A stretch of 64,000 nucleotides of DNA from Motiliproteus sp965230185 (GCA_965230185.1 OZ245995.1:1550001-1614000); one strand, 5' to 3'. Shown: positions 45,310-54,427, counted from the stretch's first letter. The notes: generated by a model from the letters alone, not told the origin. Numbers and translations are program-made.

Positions 45310-45596
45310 TCTTCTTTACTCTGCTGCCAGTGTTTCAGTAAGCCAGCGATCCGGCCTGATTCCTATCTATAAGAACTGCCTATAAATCGTTTGTATTTTT
45401 TAATTTGAGTTGATAACCGTAAAAATCAAGAATCAGTCTGAAACAACATCCATGGTCGGTATGGCCGGTGTGCAACCGCGGAGTCAGGGAGCGGGACCCC
45501 TGAATATCCCTTTTCTGCGATTGTTTTTCTGCAATTTATGTCCGGATTACGGCAGCCGCCTGATCTCCGGCAATCAGGCTCAGAGGCTGGTTCAGT
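45310..45596. other. Intergenic stretch before the aldehyde oxidoreductase gene
   Basis: 287 bp without a supported gene. It begins with mixed sequence and an A/T-rich tract (TTTGTATTTTTTAATTTGAG), presumably the promoter of the tungsten module, but I cannot identify definite hexamers or a known riboswitch. Confidence 0.4.
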
Positions 45597-47309
45597 ATGC
45601 GCAGGTATCTACAGATAAATCTCAAAGATCAATCCATCGAAACCGAAGAGCTCAATGGCGATTCGGTGGCATATGCCGGGCGTTATTTTATTGCCAGAAC
45701 CCTGCTGGAGCAGGGCGTTGCCGGAGTCGATCCGCTTTCTGCCGACAACCCGCTTATCTTCTCCGCCGGCCCTTTTGCCGGCACCAGCTTCTCCAATGCC
45801 AACCGCATCAGTGTTGGCTGTAAGAGTCCGCTGACCGGAGGGATTAAGGAGGCCAATGCCGGCGGTACTTTCGCTCTGGCCATGGGCCACCTGGAGCTGG
45901 CCGGATTTACCCTTCATGACGTATCGCCCGATTGGGTGGTGATCCGGATTCCGAAAGAAGGCCCGATTCAGTTTGAGTCGGCCGAACCCTATCTCGGCAA
46001 AGGTAATATCGAGGCTGCCGCTCTGCTGCATGAACAGTATGGCAACAACGTCAGTCTGGCTCTCTGTGGTCCGGTGGGCGAGTACCAGGGGCTGTTGTCC
46101 GGTATCGGTTTCAGCGACCCGGAAGGACGTCCGGTGCGTCTGGCGGCTCGTGGAGGTGTCGGAGCTGTGATGGGCCACAAGCGAGTCAAGGCCATTGTGA
46201 TCGATAAGGGCAGAACCCCGGAACTGCATGATCGTAAGAAAGTCTCGAAGGCGGTACGGGAATACGGGGTGCAGATACGTGAACATGAAGGCCTGAAAAA
46301 CCTGAATCAGCTCGGTACGGCTTTTATGGCCGATGTCGCAAACCATATCGGCGGGCTGCCGGTGAACAACTTCAGCCGTGGCCGGATGAGCGATGGCACC
46401 CTGAAGATGGGCGGCCAGTACATTCGTGAGCAGAATCTGGCCCGCGGCGGCGATCAGACCCACGCCTGCATGCCGGGTTGCATGATCAAATGCAGCAATG
46501 TCTATCACTGTGAAAAAGGCAAAGAGCTGGTTGCTCCGCTGGAGTACGAGACCATCGGTCTGATGGGCACCAACTGCGGCCTTACTGAACCTGACCAGGT
46601 GGCTGAACTTAACGCCATCGCCAACGACCTGGGTATCGACAGTATCGAAGCCGGTGCGGTTCTGGGGGTGGCCATGGAAGCCGGGTTGGCGGAATTTGGT
46701 GATTTCAGTTATCTGCTCAGTGCCCTCGAGGATATTCGCCAGGGAACGGAACAGGGACGCCTGCTGGCGCAGGGCGCGTCACGAGTGGGAACGCACTACC
46801 AGGTGAAGCGGGTTCCCGCGGTTAAAGGCCAGGCTCTGAGTGCCTATGATCCCCGGGTTATCGAGGTGACCGGTATCAGCATGATGGTCACGGCTCAGGG
46901 CGGAGATCACACCGCCGGCAATGTGGGCGGCTATGACTGTAAAGGAAAGAGCATCGCCGAGCTGGTCGATGTCAGCATGCAGGCGCAGATCAGTGCCGCC
47001 GCAGCCGACTCACTGGGGATGTGTATCTTCGGCCGTGCGGTGACCGATCCTAACCACCAGCTGCTGGCCGATACGCTCAACAACATTCACGGTACGGATC
47101 TGGATCCTTCATTTATCGCCAATCTCGGGCGGGAGACGTTGCGACTGGAGAAGGCCTTTAACCGGGAAGCCGGATTCGGGGAAGAAGACGATCGCTATCC
47201 CGAGTTCTTCTATGACGAACCGCTGCCACCCTCCGACAAGGTGGTGCGGCTGTACAGCGATGAAGTGAATCGCTGTATCGATGAGTGGTGGGAGCTGAAT
47301 CCGGCCTGA
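45597..47309 (+). CDS. Aldehyde:ferredoxin oxidoreductase family (tungsten) protein
   Basis: 570-aa enzyme of the aldehyde ferredoxin oxidoreductase family, with a tungsten-bis-pterin and a [4Fe-4S] cluster, oxidising aldehydes to acids with ferredoxin as acceptor. N-terminal AOR features are GRYFIARTLLEQGVAG and FSAGPFAGTSFSNANRISVG; the metal-site residues include Cys291, Cys295 and Cys299 (HACMPGCMIKCSNV) and a later Cys in SLGMCIFG. It is followed by tungstate-transport genes and moeA, so tungsten rather than molybdenum is likely. Clear partners such as ferredoxin or FAD subunits are not next to it. Confidence 0.93.
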   Translation: MRRYLQINLKDQSIETEELNGDSVAYAGRYFIARTLLEQGVAGVDPLSADNPLIFSAGPFAGTSFSNANRISVGCKSPLTGGIKEANAGGTFALAMGHLELAGFTLHDVSPDWVVIRIPKEGPIQFESAEPYLGKGNIEAAALLHEQYGNNVSLALCGPVGEYQGLLSGIGFSDPEGRPVRLAARGGVGAVMGHKRVKAIVIDKGRTPELHDRKKVSKAVREYGVQIREHEGLKNLNQLGTAFMADVANHIGGLPVNNFSRGRMSDGTLKMGGQYIREQNLARGGDQTHACMPGCMIKCSNVYHCEKGKELVAPLEYETIGLMGTNCGLTEPDQVAELNAIANDLGIDSIEAGAVLGVAMEAGLAEFGDFSYLLSALEDIRQGTEQGRLLAQGASRVGTHYQVKRVPAVKGQALSAYDPRVIEVTGISMMVTAQGGDHTAGNVGGYDCKGKSIAELVDVSMQAQISAAAADSLGMCIFGRAVTDPNHQLLADTLNNIHGTDLDPSFIANLGRETLRLEKAFNREAGFGEEDDRYPEFFYDEPLPPSDKVVRLYSDEVNRCIDEWWELNPA

Positions 47310-47316
47310 CCGGAGG

Positions 47317-47404
47317 AATGCCGGCGGACAACGCTCCTGTGAACAGGCCGATACAGTATCCGGGCAGCACGGGAACTGACCGGATCTGATCATTCGCCGG
47401 CATT
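47317..47404. other. 10-bp inverted repeat between AOR and tupB
   Basis: AATGCCGGCG (47317-47326) and CGCCGGCATT (47395-47404) are exact inverted complements 68 bp apart in the 170-bp gap between the aldehyde oxidoreductase and the tungstate permease. It could be a regulatory structure or a partial terminator; no function can be assigned. Confidence 0.3.
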
Positions 47405-47479
47405 ATCCGCCACTGTTGTTCACCGGCCACCCTGTTTTCTGTCACCTGAAAAGGCTTGTGCTGCCGTCGGGAGGGGATC

Positions 47480-48241
47480 ATGAATGACTTTTCTGACGCC
47501 TTTGTTGCGGCCTTCTCACTGCTGATTCAGCTGGACGCCGATCTGGTCGAAATAGTGGTGCTGTCGCTCTCCGTCAGTCTGAGCGCGGTGCTCTGCGCGG
47601 CGGTGATCGGCATGCCGGTCGGTGCCGCACTGGCAATCGGTTCCTTTCCGGGCCGACGGCTGCTGATCATCGGAATTAATTCACTGATGGGGCTGCCCCC
47701 TGTTGTAGTGGGGCTGATCGTCTATCTGATGCTTTCCAGATCCGGGCCGTTCGGTGTACTGGGTCTGCTGTTTACTCCCACGGCGATGGTTATTGCCCAG
47801 CTGATCCTGGTGATGCCAATTATCGCGGCCCTGACCCGGCAGGTGGTTGAAGTGCTCTGGGCGGAGTATGAGGAGCAGCTGAGATCGCTGGGAGCCTCCC
47901 GCTGGCGAGCCTTACCGACCCTGCTGATCGACGGGCGCAGCCGGCTGTTAACGGCACTACTGGCGGGCTTCGGGCGAGCTATTGCCGAAGTCGGTGCGGT
48001 GATGATCGTCGGTGGCAACATCGATCATGCGACCCGAGTGATGACGACCTCGATCGCGCTGGAAGTGAGTAAGGGGGATCTGGCGCTGGCGCTGGGGCTG
48101 GGGATTGTACTGGTTCTGATATCCGTTGGCGTCAATGCGCTGAGCTGGCTGATCGGCAACCCCGGGCGGGTTCGGACCCTGAAACCGAAAAGAGGAGAGG
48201 GCTATGGAAGACACCGGTATCCTGCCGCTCGAACTCGATGA
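47480..48241 (+). CDS. tupB: Tungstate ABC permease TupB
   Basis: 253-aa inner-membrane permease with about five to six hydrophobic segments. The MetI-type permease region is LWAEYEEQLRSLGASRWRAL, the EAA loop for the ATPase. The ATG at 47480 follows GGGAGGGGATC. Length, the single permease and context with TupC/TupA-like genes support tungstate rather than molybdate (ModB) transport. It overlaps tupC by 38 bp. Confidence 0.88.
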   Translation: MNDFSDAFVAAFSLLIQLDADLVEIVVLSLSVSLSAVLCAAVIGMPVGAALAIGSFPGRRLLIIGINSLMGLPPVVVGLIVYLMLSRSGPFGVLGLLFTPTAMVIAQLILVMPIIAALTRQVVEVLWAEYEEQLRSLGASRWRALPTLLIDGRSRLLTALLAGFGRAIAEVGAVMIVGGNIDHATRVMTTSIALEVSKGDLALALGLGIVLVLISVGVNALSWLIGNPGRVRTLKPKRGEGYGRHRYPAARTR

Positions 48242-48977
48242 TGTAAGTTATGAAATCGACGGCAAGCGGCTGATCAAGAATATTTCCTGTACCTTCGAGG
48301 CCGGTCGGAGCACTTTCGTAATCGGTCCGAACGGCGCCGGCAAGAGTCTCTTTCTGCGGCTCTGCCACGGCCTGTTACAGCCTTCGTCAGGATGGTTGCG
48401 GTGGCGTGGAGCCGGTGGGGATGCCGGTCGGCGGCAGGCGATGGTCTTTCAGCGACCGGTGATGCTGCGACGGTCGGTACGTGCCAATGTCGACTATGCA
48501 CTGTCGGTAAAGGGCATTCCGCGTTCGGCGCGGCAATCGATTATCAACCGGGTACTTCAGCTTACCGGGCTGAGCCGCTTCGAAGATGTGCCGGCTACGC
48601 TGCTTTCTTTCGGTGAACAGCAACGTCTCGCACTGGCCCGGGTCTGGGCGCTGCAGCCCCAGGTTCTTTTTCTGGACGAACCGACGGCCAGTCTCGATCC
48701 TCCGGCTACCCATCAGGTGGAACAGATAATCGGCGCTATTCAGGCTGCCGGTACCCGTATCATCATGACGAGCCATGACCTGGGGCAGGCACAGCGACTG
48801 GCGGATGAGGTGATGTTTCTGCATCGCGGTCGGCTGCTGGAACAGACGCCGGCAACGCAGTTTTTTGATTGTCCACAGAGCGATGCCGCCAGGGCCTTCA
48901 CCCGGGGGGAGCTGCTCTGGTGGCATCGTAAAAATCCTCTGCATCAACCCGGAACCGGAAAGGAGATTGCCCGATGA
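48204..48977 (+). CDS. tupC: Tungstate ABC ATPase TupC
   Basis: 257-aa ATPase. Walker A GPNGAGKS, signature LSFGEQQRLALAR and Walker B VLFLDEPTAS are all present; the Q-loop is in QAMVFQRPVMLRRS. There is no C-terminal molybdate-binding domain of the ModC type. GAGGAGAGGGCT precedes the ATG. It overlaps tupB by 38 bp and tupA by 4 bp. Confidence 0.9.
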   Translation: MEDTGILPLELDDVSYEIDGKRLIKNISCTFEAGRSTFVIGPNGAGKSLFLRLCHGLLQPSSGWLRWRGAGGDAGRRQAMVFQRPVMLRRSVRANVDYALSVKGIPRSARQSIINRVLQLTGLSRFEDVPATLLSFGEQQRLALARVWALQPQVLFLDEPTASLDPPATHQVEQIIGAIQAAGTRIIMTSHDLGQAQRLADEVMFLHRGRLLEQTPATQFFDCPQSDAARAFTRGELLWWHRKNPLHQPGTGKEIAR

Positions 48978-49795
48978 GACGTTTCTCGATGACAGGACTG
49001 GTTACATCGCTGGGTCTTGTGCTGACCCTGAATCTGGCCCATGGCGCGGGGAAATTTATTACCGTGGCCTCGACCACTTCGACTCAGAATTCCGGGTTGT
49101 TTGATCATATTCTGCCCCGCTTTACCGCCGAATCCGGAATCGGAGTGCGGGTTGTGGCCGTGGGAACCGGTCAGGCGATCCGCATCGCCCGTAATGGTGA
49201 TGCCGATGTGCTGCTGGTCCATCACCGTCCGTCGGAAGAAAGGTTCGTCGAAGCCCGTTACGGTGTCGACCGACAGGATGTGATGTTCAACGATTTTGTG
49301 CTGGTCGGGCCGACCAGCGATCCGGCAGGGATCAGCGGCATGAGCGATGCCGCGGCAGCACTGCAGAAAATTGTCGCCGCCTCGGCCGTTTTTATCTCCA
49401 GAGGCGACGATTCCGGTACCCATAAAAAGGAACTCGGACTCTGGGCCGCGGCAGACATCGATCCGAAAGGTGACTCCGGTGACCGCTACCGCGAATCCGG
49501 ATCGGGCATGGGCGCCACGCTGAATACCGCCAGCGCTATGAATGCCTATACCCTGGCTGACCGGGGAACCTGGTTGAGCTTCCGCAACAAAGGCGACCTC
49601 GCTGTCATGGTGGAAGGGGATGCCCGGCTGTTTAATCCTTATGGTGTGATTCTGGTCAATCCGGAGCTGCACTCACATATCAAGGCGGAAGAAGGTCGTC
49701 GTTTTATTGACTGGCTCACTTCCGCAACCGGGCAGGGGGCTATCGCTTCTTTTCGGATCGGCGATAAACCGCTTTTCTATCCCACCAGCCACTGA
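48974..49795 (+). CDS. tupA: Tungstate-binding protein TupA
   Basis: 273-aa periplasmic protein with a signal peptide (hydrophobic LVTSLGLVLTLNLAHG) and the TupA-type motif VASTTSTQNSGLFDHILP near the mature N-terminus, with FISRGDDSGTHKKEL and PFGVILVNP-like (PYGVILVNP) sequence later. This TTSTxxSGL motif is characteristic of tungstate-binding proteins of the TupA/WtpA type. Its start overlaps tupC by 4 bp. Confidence 0.93.
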   Translation: MRRFSMTGLVTSLGLVLTLNLAHGAGKFITVASTTSTQNSGLFDHILPRFTAESGIGVRVVAVGTGQAIRIARNGDADVLLVHHRPSEERFVEARYGVDRQDVMFNDFVLVGPTSDPAGISGMSDAAAALQKIVAASAVFISRGDDSGTHKKELGLWAAADIDPKGDSGDRYRESGSGMGATLNTASAMNAYTLADRGTWLSFRNKGDLAVMVEGDARLFNPYGVILVNPELHSHIKAEEGRRFIDWLTSATGQGAIASFRIGDKPLFYPTSH

Positions 49796-49807
49796 CAAGG
49801 AATGGTT

Positions 49808-51067
49808 ATGAGCAGCGTTACAGAGAGCGGCAGCGGTCAGGACGGGTCGGAAAATCTGCTCAGTGCGGATGAGGCGAAAGCGCGTATTCTGGCGACGGTG
49901 TCACCGCTGGAAGGTCATGAGACGGTGGAGCTGAGATCGGCCCGGGGTCGGGTGCTGGCGGAGGATCTGATCTCGCCGATTGACGTCCCGGCTCACGATA
50001 ACGCCGCCATGGATGGCTATGCTGTCCGAAGTGAGGACCTTCGCCGGGAGCTGCCGACGGAGTTGCAGGTGGTCGGCCGTGTGCTGGCGGGGCACCCGGT
50101 GGCGGGACCCTTTGCTCCCGGGCAGTGCGTCCAGATCATGACCGGTGCTGAAGTACCGGAAGGTCTGGACACCATTATCGAGAAAGAGCTCTGTGTTCAG
50201 CAGGGGCAGGTGGTTACTGTTCCCGCCGATATCCGTGCCGGCAGAAACCTGCGCCGGGCCGGCGAGGATCTGGCCCGGGGACTGCCGGCGCTCAGCGCCG
50301 GATCCCGACTGGGTGCCGCCGAACTCGGACTGATTGCCTCGCTGGGGCTGAACCGCGTGCCGGTCTTCCGAAAGCCGCGGGTACTCTACTTCTCCACCGG
50401 TGACGAGATTCGTAATCCCGGCGAAACTTCCGGACCGGGACAGATCTACGACAGCAACCGTTATACCGTTACCGCCATGCTGGAGGATATGGGGCTGGAG
50501 GTGATCTCGCCGGGGATCATACCCGATCAGCCGGAAGCCCTGGAAACGGTGATCCGGCAGGCGGCACAGCAGGCCGATCTGATCCTGAGTTCCGGTGGCG
50601 TCTCGGTCGGTGATGCCGACTATGTCGGGGCGATGCTCAATCGGACGGGAGAGGTCGGTTTCTGGAAACTGGCCATTAAACCGGGACGCCCGCTGGCATT
50701 TGGTCGGGTGGGGAAGGCGTGGTTTTTCGGCCTGCCGGGAAATCCGGTGGCCACCATGGTCAGCTTTCTGCAGTTCGTAAAACCGGCGCTCAGAAAGATG
50801 ATGGGGGAGGGAGACTGGTCCCCGTTTCAGTTGCAATTGCCCGCCGGCGAATCGCTGAAATCCCGCATCGGCCGTACCGAGTACCTGCGTGGCGTCATCG
50901 AAAAGAACTCCGCAGGAGAGCTGAGTGTTCGTTCCACCGGTCAGCAGGGCTCCGGGATACTGACGTCGATGAGCCGCGCGGATTGCCTGATCGTGCTTGG
51001 ACCGGAGTCCGGGGATATTGTGCGTGGGCAGCTGGTGACTGTTCAGCCTCTTCAGGGATTGCTGTAA
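49808..51067 (+). CDS. moeA: Molybdopterin molybdenum/tungsten-transferase MoeA
   Basis: 419-aa enzyme that inserts molybdate or tungstate into adenylated molybdopterin. It has DNAAMDGYAVRSEDL, the motif IMTGAEVPEG, YFSTGDEIRNPGE and SSGGVSVGDADYV, and GLPGNPVATMVSF. Start at 49808 is chosen because AAGGA lies 6 bp before it; the ATG at 49802 is too close. It is the last gene of the tungsten module and may be a tungsten-specific MoeA. Confidence 0.94.
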   Translation: MSSVTESGSGQDGSENLLSADEAKARILATVSPLEGHETVELRSARGRVLAEDLISPIDVPAHDNAAMDGYAVRSEDLRRELPTELQVVGRVLAGHPVAGPFAPGQCVQIMTGAEVPEGLDTIIEKELCVQQGQVVTVPADIRAGRNLRRAGEDLARGLPALSAGSRLGAAELGLIASLGLNRVPVFRKPRVLYFSTGDEIRNPGETSGPGQIYDSNRYTVTAMLEDMGLEVISPGIIPDQPEALETVIRQAAQQADLILSSGGVSVGDADYVGAMLNRTGEVGFWKLAIKPGRPLAFGRVGKAWFFGLPGNPVATMVSFLQFVKPALRKMMGEGDWSPFQLQLPAGESLKSRIGRTEYLRGVIEKNSAGELSVRSTGQQGSGILTSMSRADCLIVLGPESGDIVRGQLVTVQPLQGLL

Positions 51068-51515
51068 CCAGTCGACGTTTTACTCCGTAACTGATTGTCG
51101 GTGGGGGTATTTGCCGGGTCCTGAACGCACTGGCTATTCGTGGTGACAACTCCTGCGCTCGAAGCGTCATTGGCAAATCACGCCAGCGTTGAATGCGTGC
51201 AAACCTTCAAAAGGTAGGACAAAGGGCTTATGAGGCGACGCCGTCATGATTGAAAAGCCACTATTTATGCAGCTTCAAGCCAGGTTGTAACCAACGCTTT
51301 ACCAGATTTCATACCACTTCGAATCTTTTCGGCAAGCGTTCCTCCAAATCCTCTCGTACCAACCTTCAGTGGAGTTAGTGGATATAAAAACTAGAAGTGA
51401 GCTGGTACCAGCTAACGGTCATCGATATAGGGATTTGGCCTTTATCCAGAAAGCAGTCATGCCTATGGATAGTGGTTCGGCTGGTTCGGGCACTTTGCGG
51501 TCATGAATCCATTGG
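51068..51515. other. Gene-free stretch, possible gene remnant
   Basis: No intact gene. A minus-strand run of about 41 codons (51268-51390, ending in a stop at 51265) has a coherent sequence with VGTRGFGGTLAEKIRSGMKS and could be the C-terminal remnant of a lost gene; no family is evident. The rest is low-GC sequence near the degraded AraC gene. Confidence 0.3.
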
Positions 51516-51755
51516 TCAGCTAGCTTTTCGATATGCTCCTGGCCCAATACTAAATTCCTCCTTAAAACGTCTAGAAAACGCGCTAGCAGAGCTGTATCCA
51601 CAGCGGTTTGCTATCTCTTCCATATCGAGATTCGTACCCGCAAGCAAAGACCGACCTTTCATCAATCGCCACTTAGTAAGGTATCCAATAGGCGGTATTC
51701 CTACGACCTCTGTAAACCTGTCTGCAAACCTGGCCCTCGACATGCCTGCACGGTT
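51516..51755 (-). pseudogene. AraC-family regulator, C-terminal HTH fragment
   Basis: The second of two fragments of an AraC-family gene. It contains the DNA-binding half: AGMSRARFADRFTEVVGIPP, then YLTKWRLMKGRSLL and ANRCGYSSASAFSRRFKEEF. The left end of the IS at 51756 cuts it. Reading frame upstream of the ATG (AAC CGT GCA GGC ATG) shows it was part of a longer protein. It ends normally (PGAYRKAS). Confidence 0.85.
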
Positions 51756-51803
51756 TGACCTGCCCCCGGATTTAACACCACCTGCCTTCTAGTCGAGTCC
51801 TTT

Positions 51804-52637
51804 TCATTTGTCGTTTAATTTCTTCTTGTTGAGCCCTTTCGGCTGCTGTCGTGTCTCGGCAGCAAACTCTGCTGGTGTGGCGTAATCCAGTGATGAATGG
51901 GGCCGTTGCTCGTTGTAGTCCTTGCGCCAGGTGGCGATGAGGTTCCGAGCATGAGGCAGGCTCGTGAACCAGTGCTCGTTTAGGCATTCATCCCTGAATT
52001 TACCGTTAAAGCTTTCAATGTAGGCGTTCTGCGTCGGTTTTCCTGCCTGAATCAGCTTCAACTCGACGCCATGCTGATACGCCCACTGATCAAGTGCTTT
52101 GCCGGTGAACTCAGGGCCCTGGTCCGTCCGTATCGCTCTCGGATAGCCTCGGAACTGCGCAACCCGATCCAATACGCGGGTGACGTAATCCCCGCTGATG
52201 CTGTGTGCGACTTCAAGATCCAACGCCTCCTTGCTGAAGTCATCTACCAGGGTCAGTATCTTTATGCGTCGGCCTGAAGCCAGCGCATCCATTACGAAAT
52301 CCATCGACCAGACCTGGTTGGGGGCTTCAGGAAGCACCAGAGGCTCACGCTCAACCGCAACACCTTTGCGCTTCCTACGCTTACGAACGGCCAGCCCTGC
52401 ATCACTGTAGAGCCGATACACCCGCTTATGGTTGATCTCAATGCCTTCTCTACGAAGCAATGCGTGTAGACGCCGATAGCCAAACCGCCGCCTCTCCGAG
52501 GCGAGCTCAGACAGCCGGCTCTGAATCTCATCATCCGAGGGTTTTATGACAGCTTCATATCGATACACAGAGCGTGCAATACCTGCCAGGCGACAGGCGC
52601 GACGTTCAGAAATGGCGGTTGCCTCCTGCATGGTCAC
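51804..52637 (-). CDS. IS407-group transposase OrfB
   Basis: 277-aa integrase-fold DDE transposase. Catalytic residues are visible: Asp in WSMDFVMDA, Asp in RTDQGPEFTG and Glu in NAYIESFNGKFRDECL. RFGYRRLHALLRREG and HSSLDYATPAEFA are family-typical. It starts 26 bp after the orfA stop; a fused OrfAB by frameshifting is possible. Confidence 0.94.
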   Translation of the reverse strand: MTMQEATAISERRACRLAGIARSVYRYEAVIKPSDDEIQSRLSELASERRRFGYRRLHALLRREGIEINHKRVYRLYSDAGLAVRKRRKRKGVAVEREPLVLPEAPNQVWSMDFVMDALASGRRIKILTLVDDFSKEALDLEVAHSISGDYVTRVLDRVAQFRGYPRAIRTDQGPEFTGKALDQWAYQHGVELKLIQAGKPTQNAYIESFNGKFRDECLNEHWFTSLPHARNLIATWRKDYNEQRPHSSLDYATPAEFAAETRQQPKGLNKKKLNDK

Positions 52638-52663
52638 GACTGCCTCACGCTTATCCTGGGGTG

Positions 52664-52927
52664 TCAGTACTTTCGTGACAGAGCGGCCTTAAGGGCATCG
52701 TTGTCGAGCATTGCCTCTGCCAGCAGCTTCTTGAGCTTGGCGTTCTCGGACTCGACCTGTTTGAGTCGACGCACATCGTCGACTTGCATACCGCCGAATT
52801 TCTTACGCCAGGTGTAGAAGGTCGCATCAGAGATACCGTACTTGCGGCAAATCTCCTTCACCGGAATCCCGGCATCGCCTTCCTTCAAGATGTTGATGAT
52901 CTGTTCGTCAGTGAACCGCTTTTTCAT
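52664..52927 (-). CDS. IS407-group transposase OrfA
   Basis: 87-aa helix-turn-helix protein (MKKRFTDEQIINILKEGDAG, YGISDATFYTWRKKFGG) with a C-terminal leucine-rich coil (ESENAKLKKLLAEAMLDNDA). First gene of the element, inside the right end. Intact. Confidence 0.94.
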   Translation of the reverse strand: MKKRFTDEQIINILKEGDAGIPVKEICRKYGISDATFYTWRKKFGGMQVDDVRRLKQVESENAKLKKLLAEAMLDNDALKAALSRKY

Positions 52928-52995
52928 ATCCGCTTTCCTCTGCTAAAGCGGACTCTACTAGATTCGGGTTGGACAGAAAATCGGGGAGCAGGTCA

Positions 52996-53302
52996 GCCCA
53001 TCTTCAATTGGACTGGCCCCCATGACCTCTACAAGAGGTACGGAATTTAGCTCGGAGTTAGCTGAAAGTGTTTGGGAAGCCCCATTGGGGACGATTGCCA
53101 TATCTCCCTTTTGGATTTGAATCGGCTCATAACCAGGGACGTGCAGGAGACAACTGCCTTCCCTCACGAGGTGGAACCGTATAACGCGCTGCTCGCTGGG
53201 AACCTCCACCGAGTAATCCTCGCAAAACTGCGCACGAAAATAAAGATTGCTACTTAGCCGTAAAGTAGAAAAGACCTCGGACAGAATATCTTGATGGTTC
53301 AC
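52996..53302 (-). pseudogene. AraC-family regulator, N-terminal cupin fragment
   Basis: First fragment of the interrupted AraC gene: DILSEVFSTLRLSSNLYFRA and HLVREGSCLLHVPGYEPIQI form the cupin-type effector domain, with MAIVPNGASQTL following. GTG at 53302 is a likely start; a frame from 53365 is possible. The right end of the IS at 52995 cuts it after ASPIEDG. About 90-100 residues that normally lie between this domain and the helix-turn-helix are missing. It is divergent from the LysE gene at 53412. Confidence 0.8.
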
Positions 53303-53411
53303 TGCAGAGCCTTTGAGACGATCAGTCAAAAATTTGAGATGCACCAACAATGAGCGTCTCTTCAAATCCTGTCAACATGGCCTAGTTTCATTCTCCATGA
53401 GAGGCTTAGCC

Positions 53412-54017
53412 ATGACAGTAGACACCTTTTTAGCTCTGATCGCTTTCGCTTTTGTGATGTCGATCTCACCAGGTCCCGGGAATTTCCTGTTGCTGGCCTC
53501 GGGGGCGAATTTTGGATTTGCCCGATCTCTACCTCTGGTGCTTGGTATCAGCACAGGCTTCCTATCAATGGTATTCATCGTCGGTATTGGCCTGGGAGAG
53601 GTACTGGAAAACAACCCTGTTATCTACGACCTATTGCGGTTCATTTGTATTGCTTATGTGATCTGGTTGGCGCTTCAGATAGCACGCAGTCGATCACTTG
53701 GGGCTGAAGGTGGCCAACAGATTTCTGAGCCTATTGGGTACGTACAAGCAGCACTGTTTCAATGGGTTAACCCAAAAGCTTGGGCTGTCGCCCTGATCGT
53801 GACAGTCGCCTATACAGAGCCAGAGAACTTCATGAGAAGCCTTGTGGTACTGATACTTATTTTTGCAGTTGTAAACATCCCGTCTATCAGCATGTGGGCT
53901 TTATCGGGTGCTGCAATTCGTCGATTCCTTTCCAACGGCAAAAGAATTGCTGTCTTCAACGGCATGATGGCTATGTTATTGGTGGGCTCGATGGTTCCCA
54001 TGCTGTTTAACACTTGA
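53412..54017 (+). CDS. LysE-family exporter
   Basis: 201-aa LysE/RhtB exporter with FVMSISPGPGNFLLLASGAN near the N-terminus and about six membrane segments. The ATG at 53412 is supported by GAGAGG upstream. It was probably controlled by the divergent AraC gene destroyed by the IS, so it may now be constitutive or unexpressed. Confidence 0.9.
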   Translation: MTVDTFLALIAFAFVMSISPGPGNFLLLASGANFGFARSLPLVLGISTGFLSMVFIVGIGLGEVLENNPVIYDLLRFICIAYVIWLALQIARSRSLGAEGGQQISEPIGYVQAALFQWVNPKAWAVALIVTVAYTEPENFMRSLVVLILIFAVVNIPSISMWALSGAAIRRFLSNGKRIAVFNGMMAMLLVGSMVPMLFNT

Positions 54018-54040
54018 TCCATCCGGGAGGAGTATAGGTT

Positions 54041-54427
54041 ATGGCTATCAGAGTAGTGCGCCTTGGTTCAGAGCGCCATGAGGATGAGGGGCTTAGACTT
54101 GGCACAGTGAGGCGCCCACCAAGAGGAGTGAAAAAAAGCGATTACGCAGCGCAAAACTGGTTTGACGTTTGGCTTCCAATCCTAGCCCCGTCACCGGAAC
54201 TCATCAAACTGGGCCAAGCGGTGAAAACCGAGCAAGCTTGGGGCGAGTTCGTCAAAAAATTTCGCAAGGAGTTGTCCGCACCTGACGCAAGTAGAACGCT
54301 TGACCTGTTAGCTGCATTCTCAAAGGACAGCAACTTCTCCATAGGCTGTTACTGTGAGGACGAATCACGCTGCCATCGAACAGTATTAGGCAGTGTGTTA
54401 ACTGAGCGAAATGCTTTCTTCAAATAG
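54041..54427 (+). CDS. DUF488-family protein
   Basis: 128-aa protein of the DUF488 family, with VKKSDYAAQNWFDVWLPILA, WGEFVKKFRKELS and CYCEDESRCHRTVLGSVL (Cys and His positions typical of the family). Function unknown. GGGAGGAGTATAGG precedes the ATG; it lies 23 bp after the LysE gene and is probably co-transcribed. Confidence 0.88.
   Translation: MAIRVVRLGSERHEDEGLRLGTVRRPPRGVKKSDYAAQNWFDVWLPILAPSPELIKLGQAVKTEQAWGEFVKKFRKELSAPDASRTLDLLAAFSKDSNFSIGCYCEDESRCHRTVLGSVLTERNAFFK

Larger units (their letters stand above)
51756..52995 (-). mobile_element. IS3-family (IS407-group) insertion sequence, 1240 bp
   Basis: Complete insertion sequence. Its ends are imperfect inverted repeats: left TGACCTGCCCCCGGA at 51756 and right, read inwards, TGACCTGCTCCCCGA from 52995. 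The TGACCTGC start and two-gene orfA/orfB arrangement are typical of the IS407 group. Both ORFs are intact, so it may be active. Flanking 4-bp sequences are GGTT on the left and GCCC on the right; no target duplication is seen, indicating later deletion or rearrangement. Confidence 0.92.

Noticed and set aside
45310..45596. Molybdenum-cofactor riboswitch upstream of the AOR gene
   Set aside because: The stretch is GC-mixed with some hairpins, but I could not match the conserved Moco-riboswitch core; no claim is made.
51397..51792. 131-codon plus-strand ORF
   Set aside because: It is antisense to the AraC helix-turn-helix fragment and crosses the IS end.
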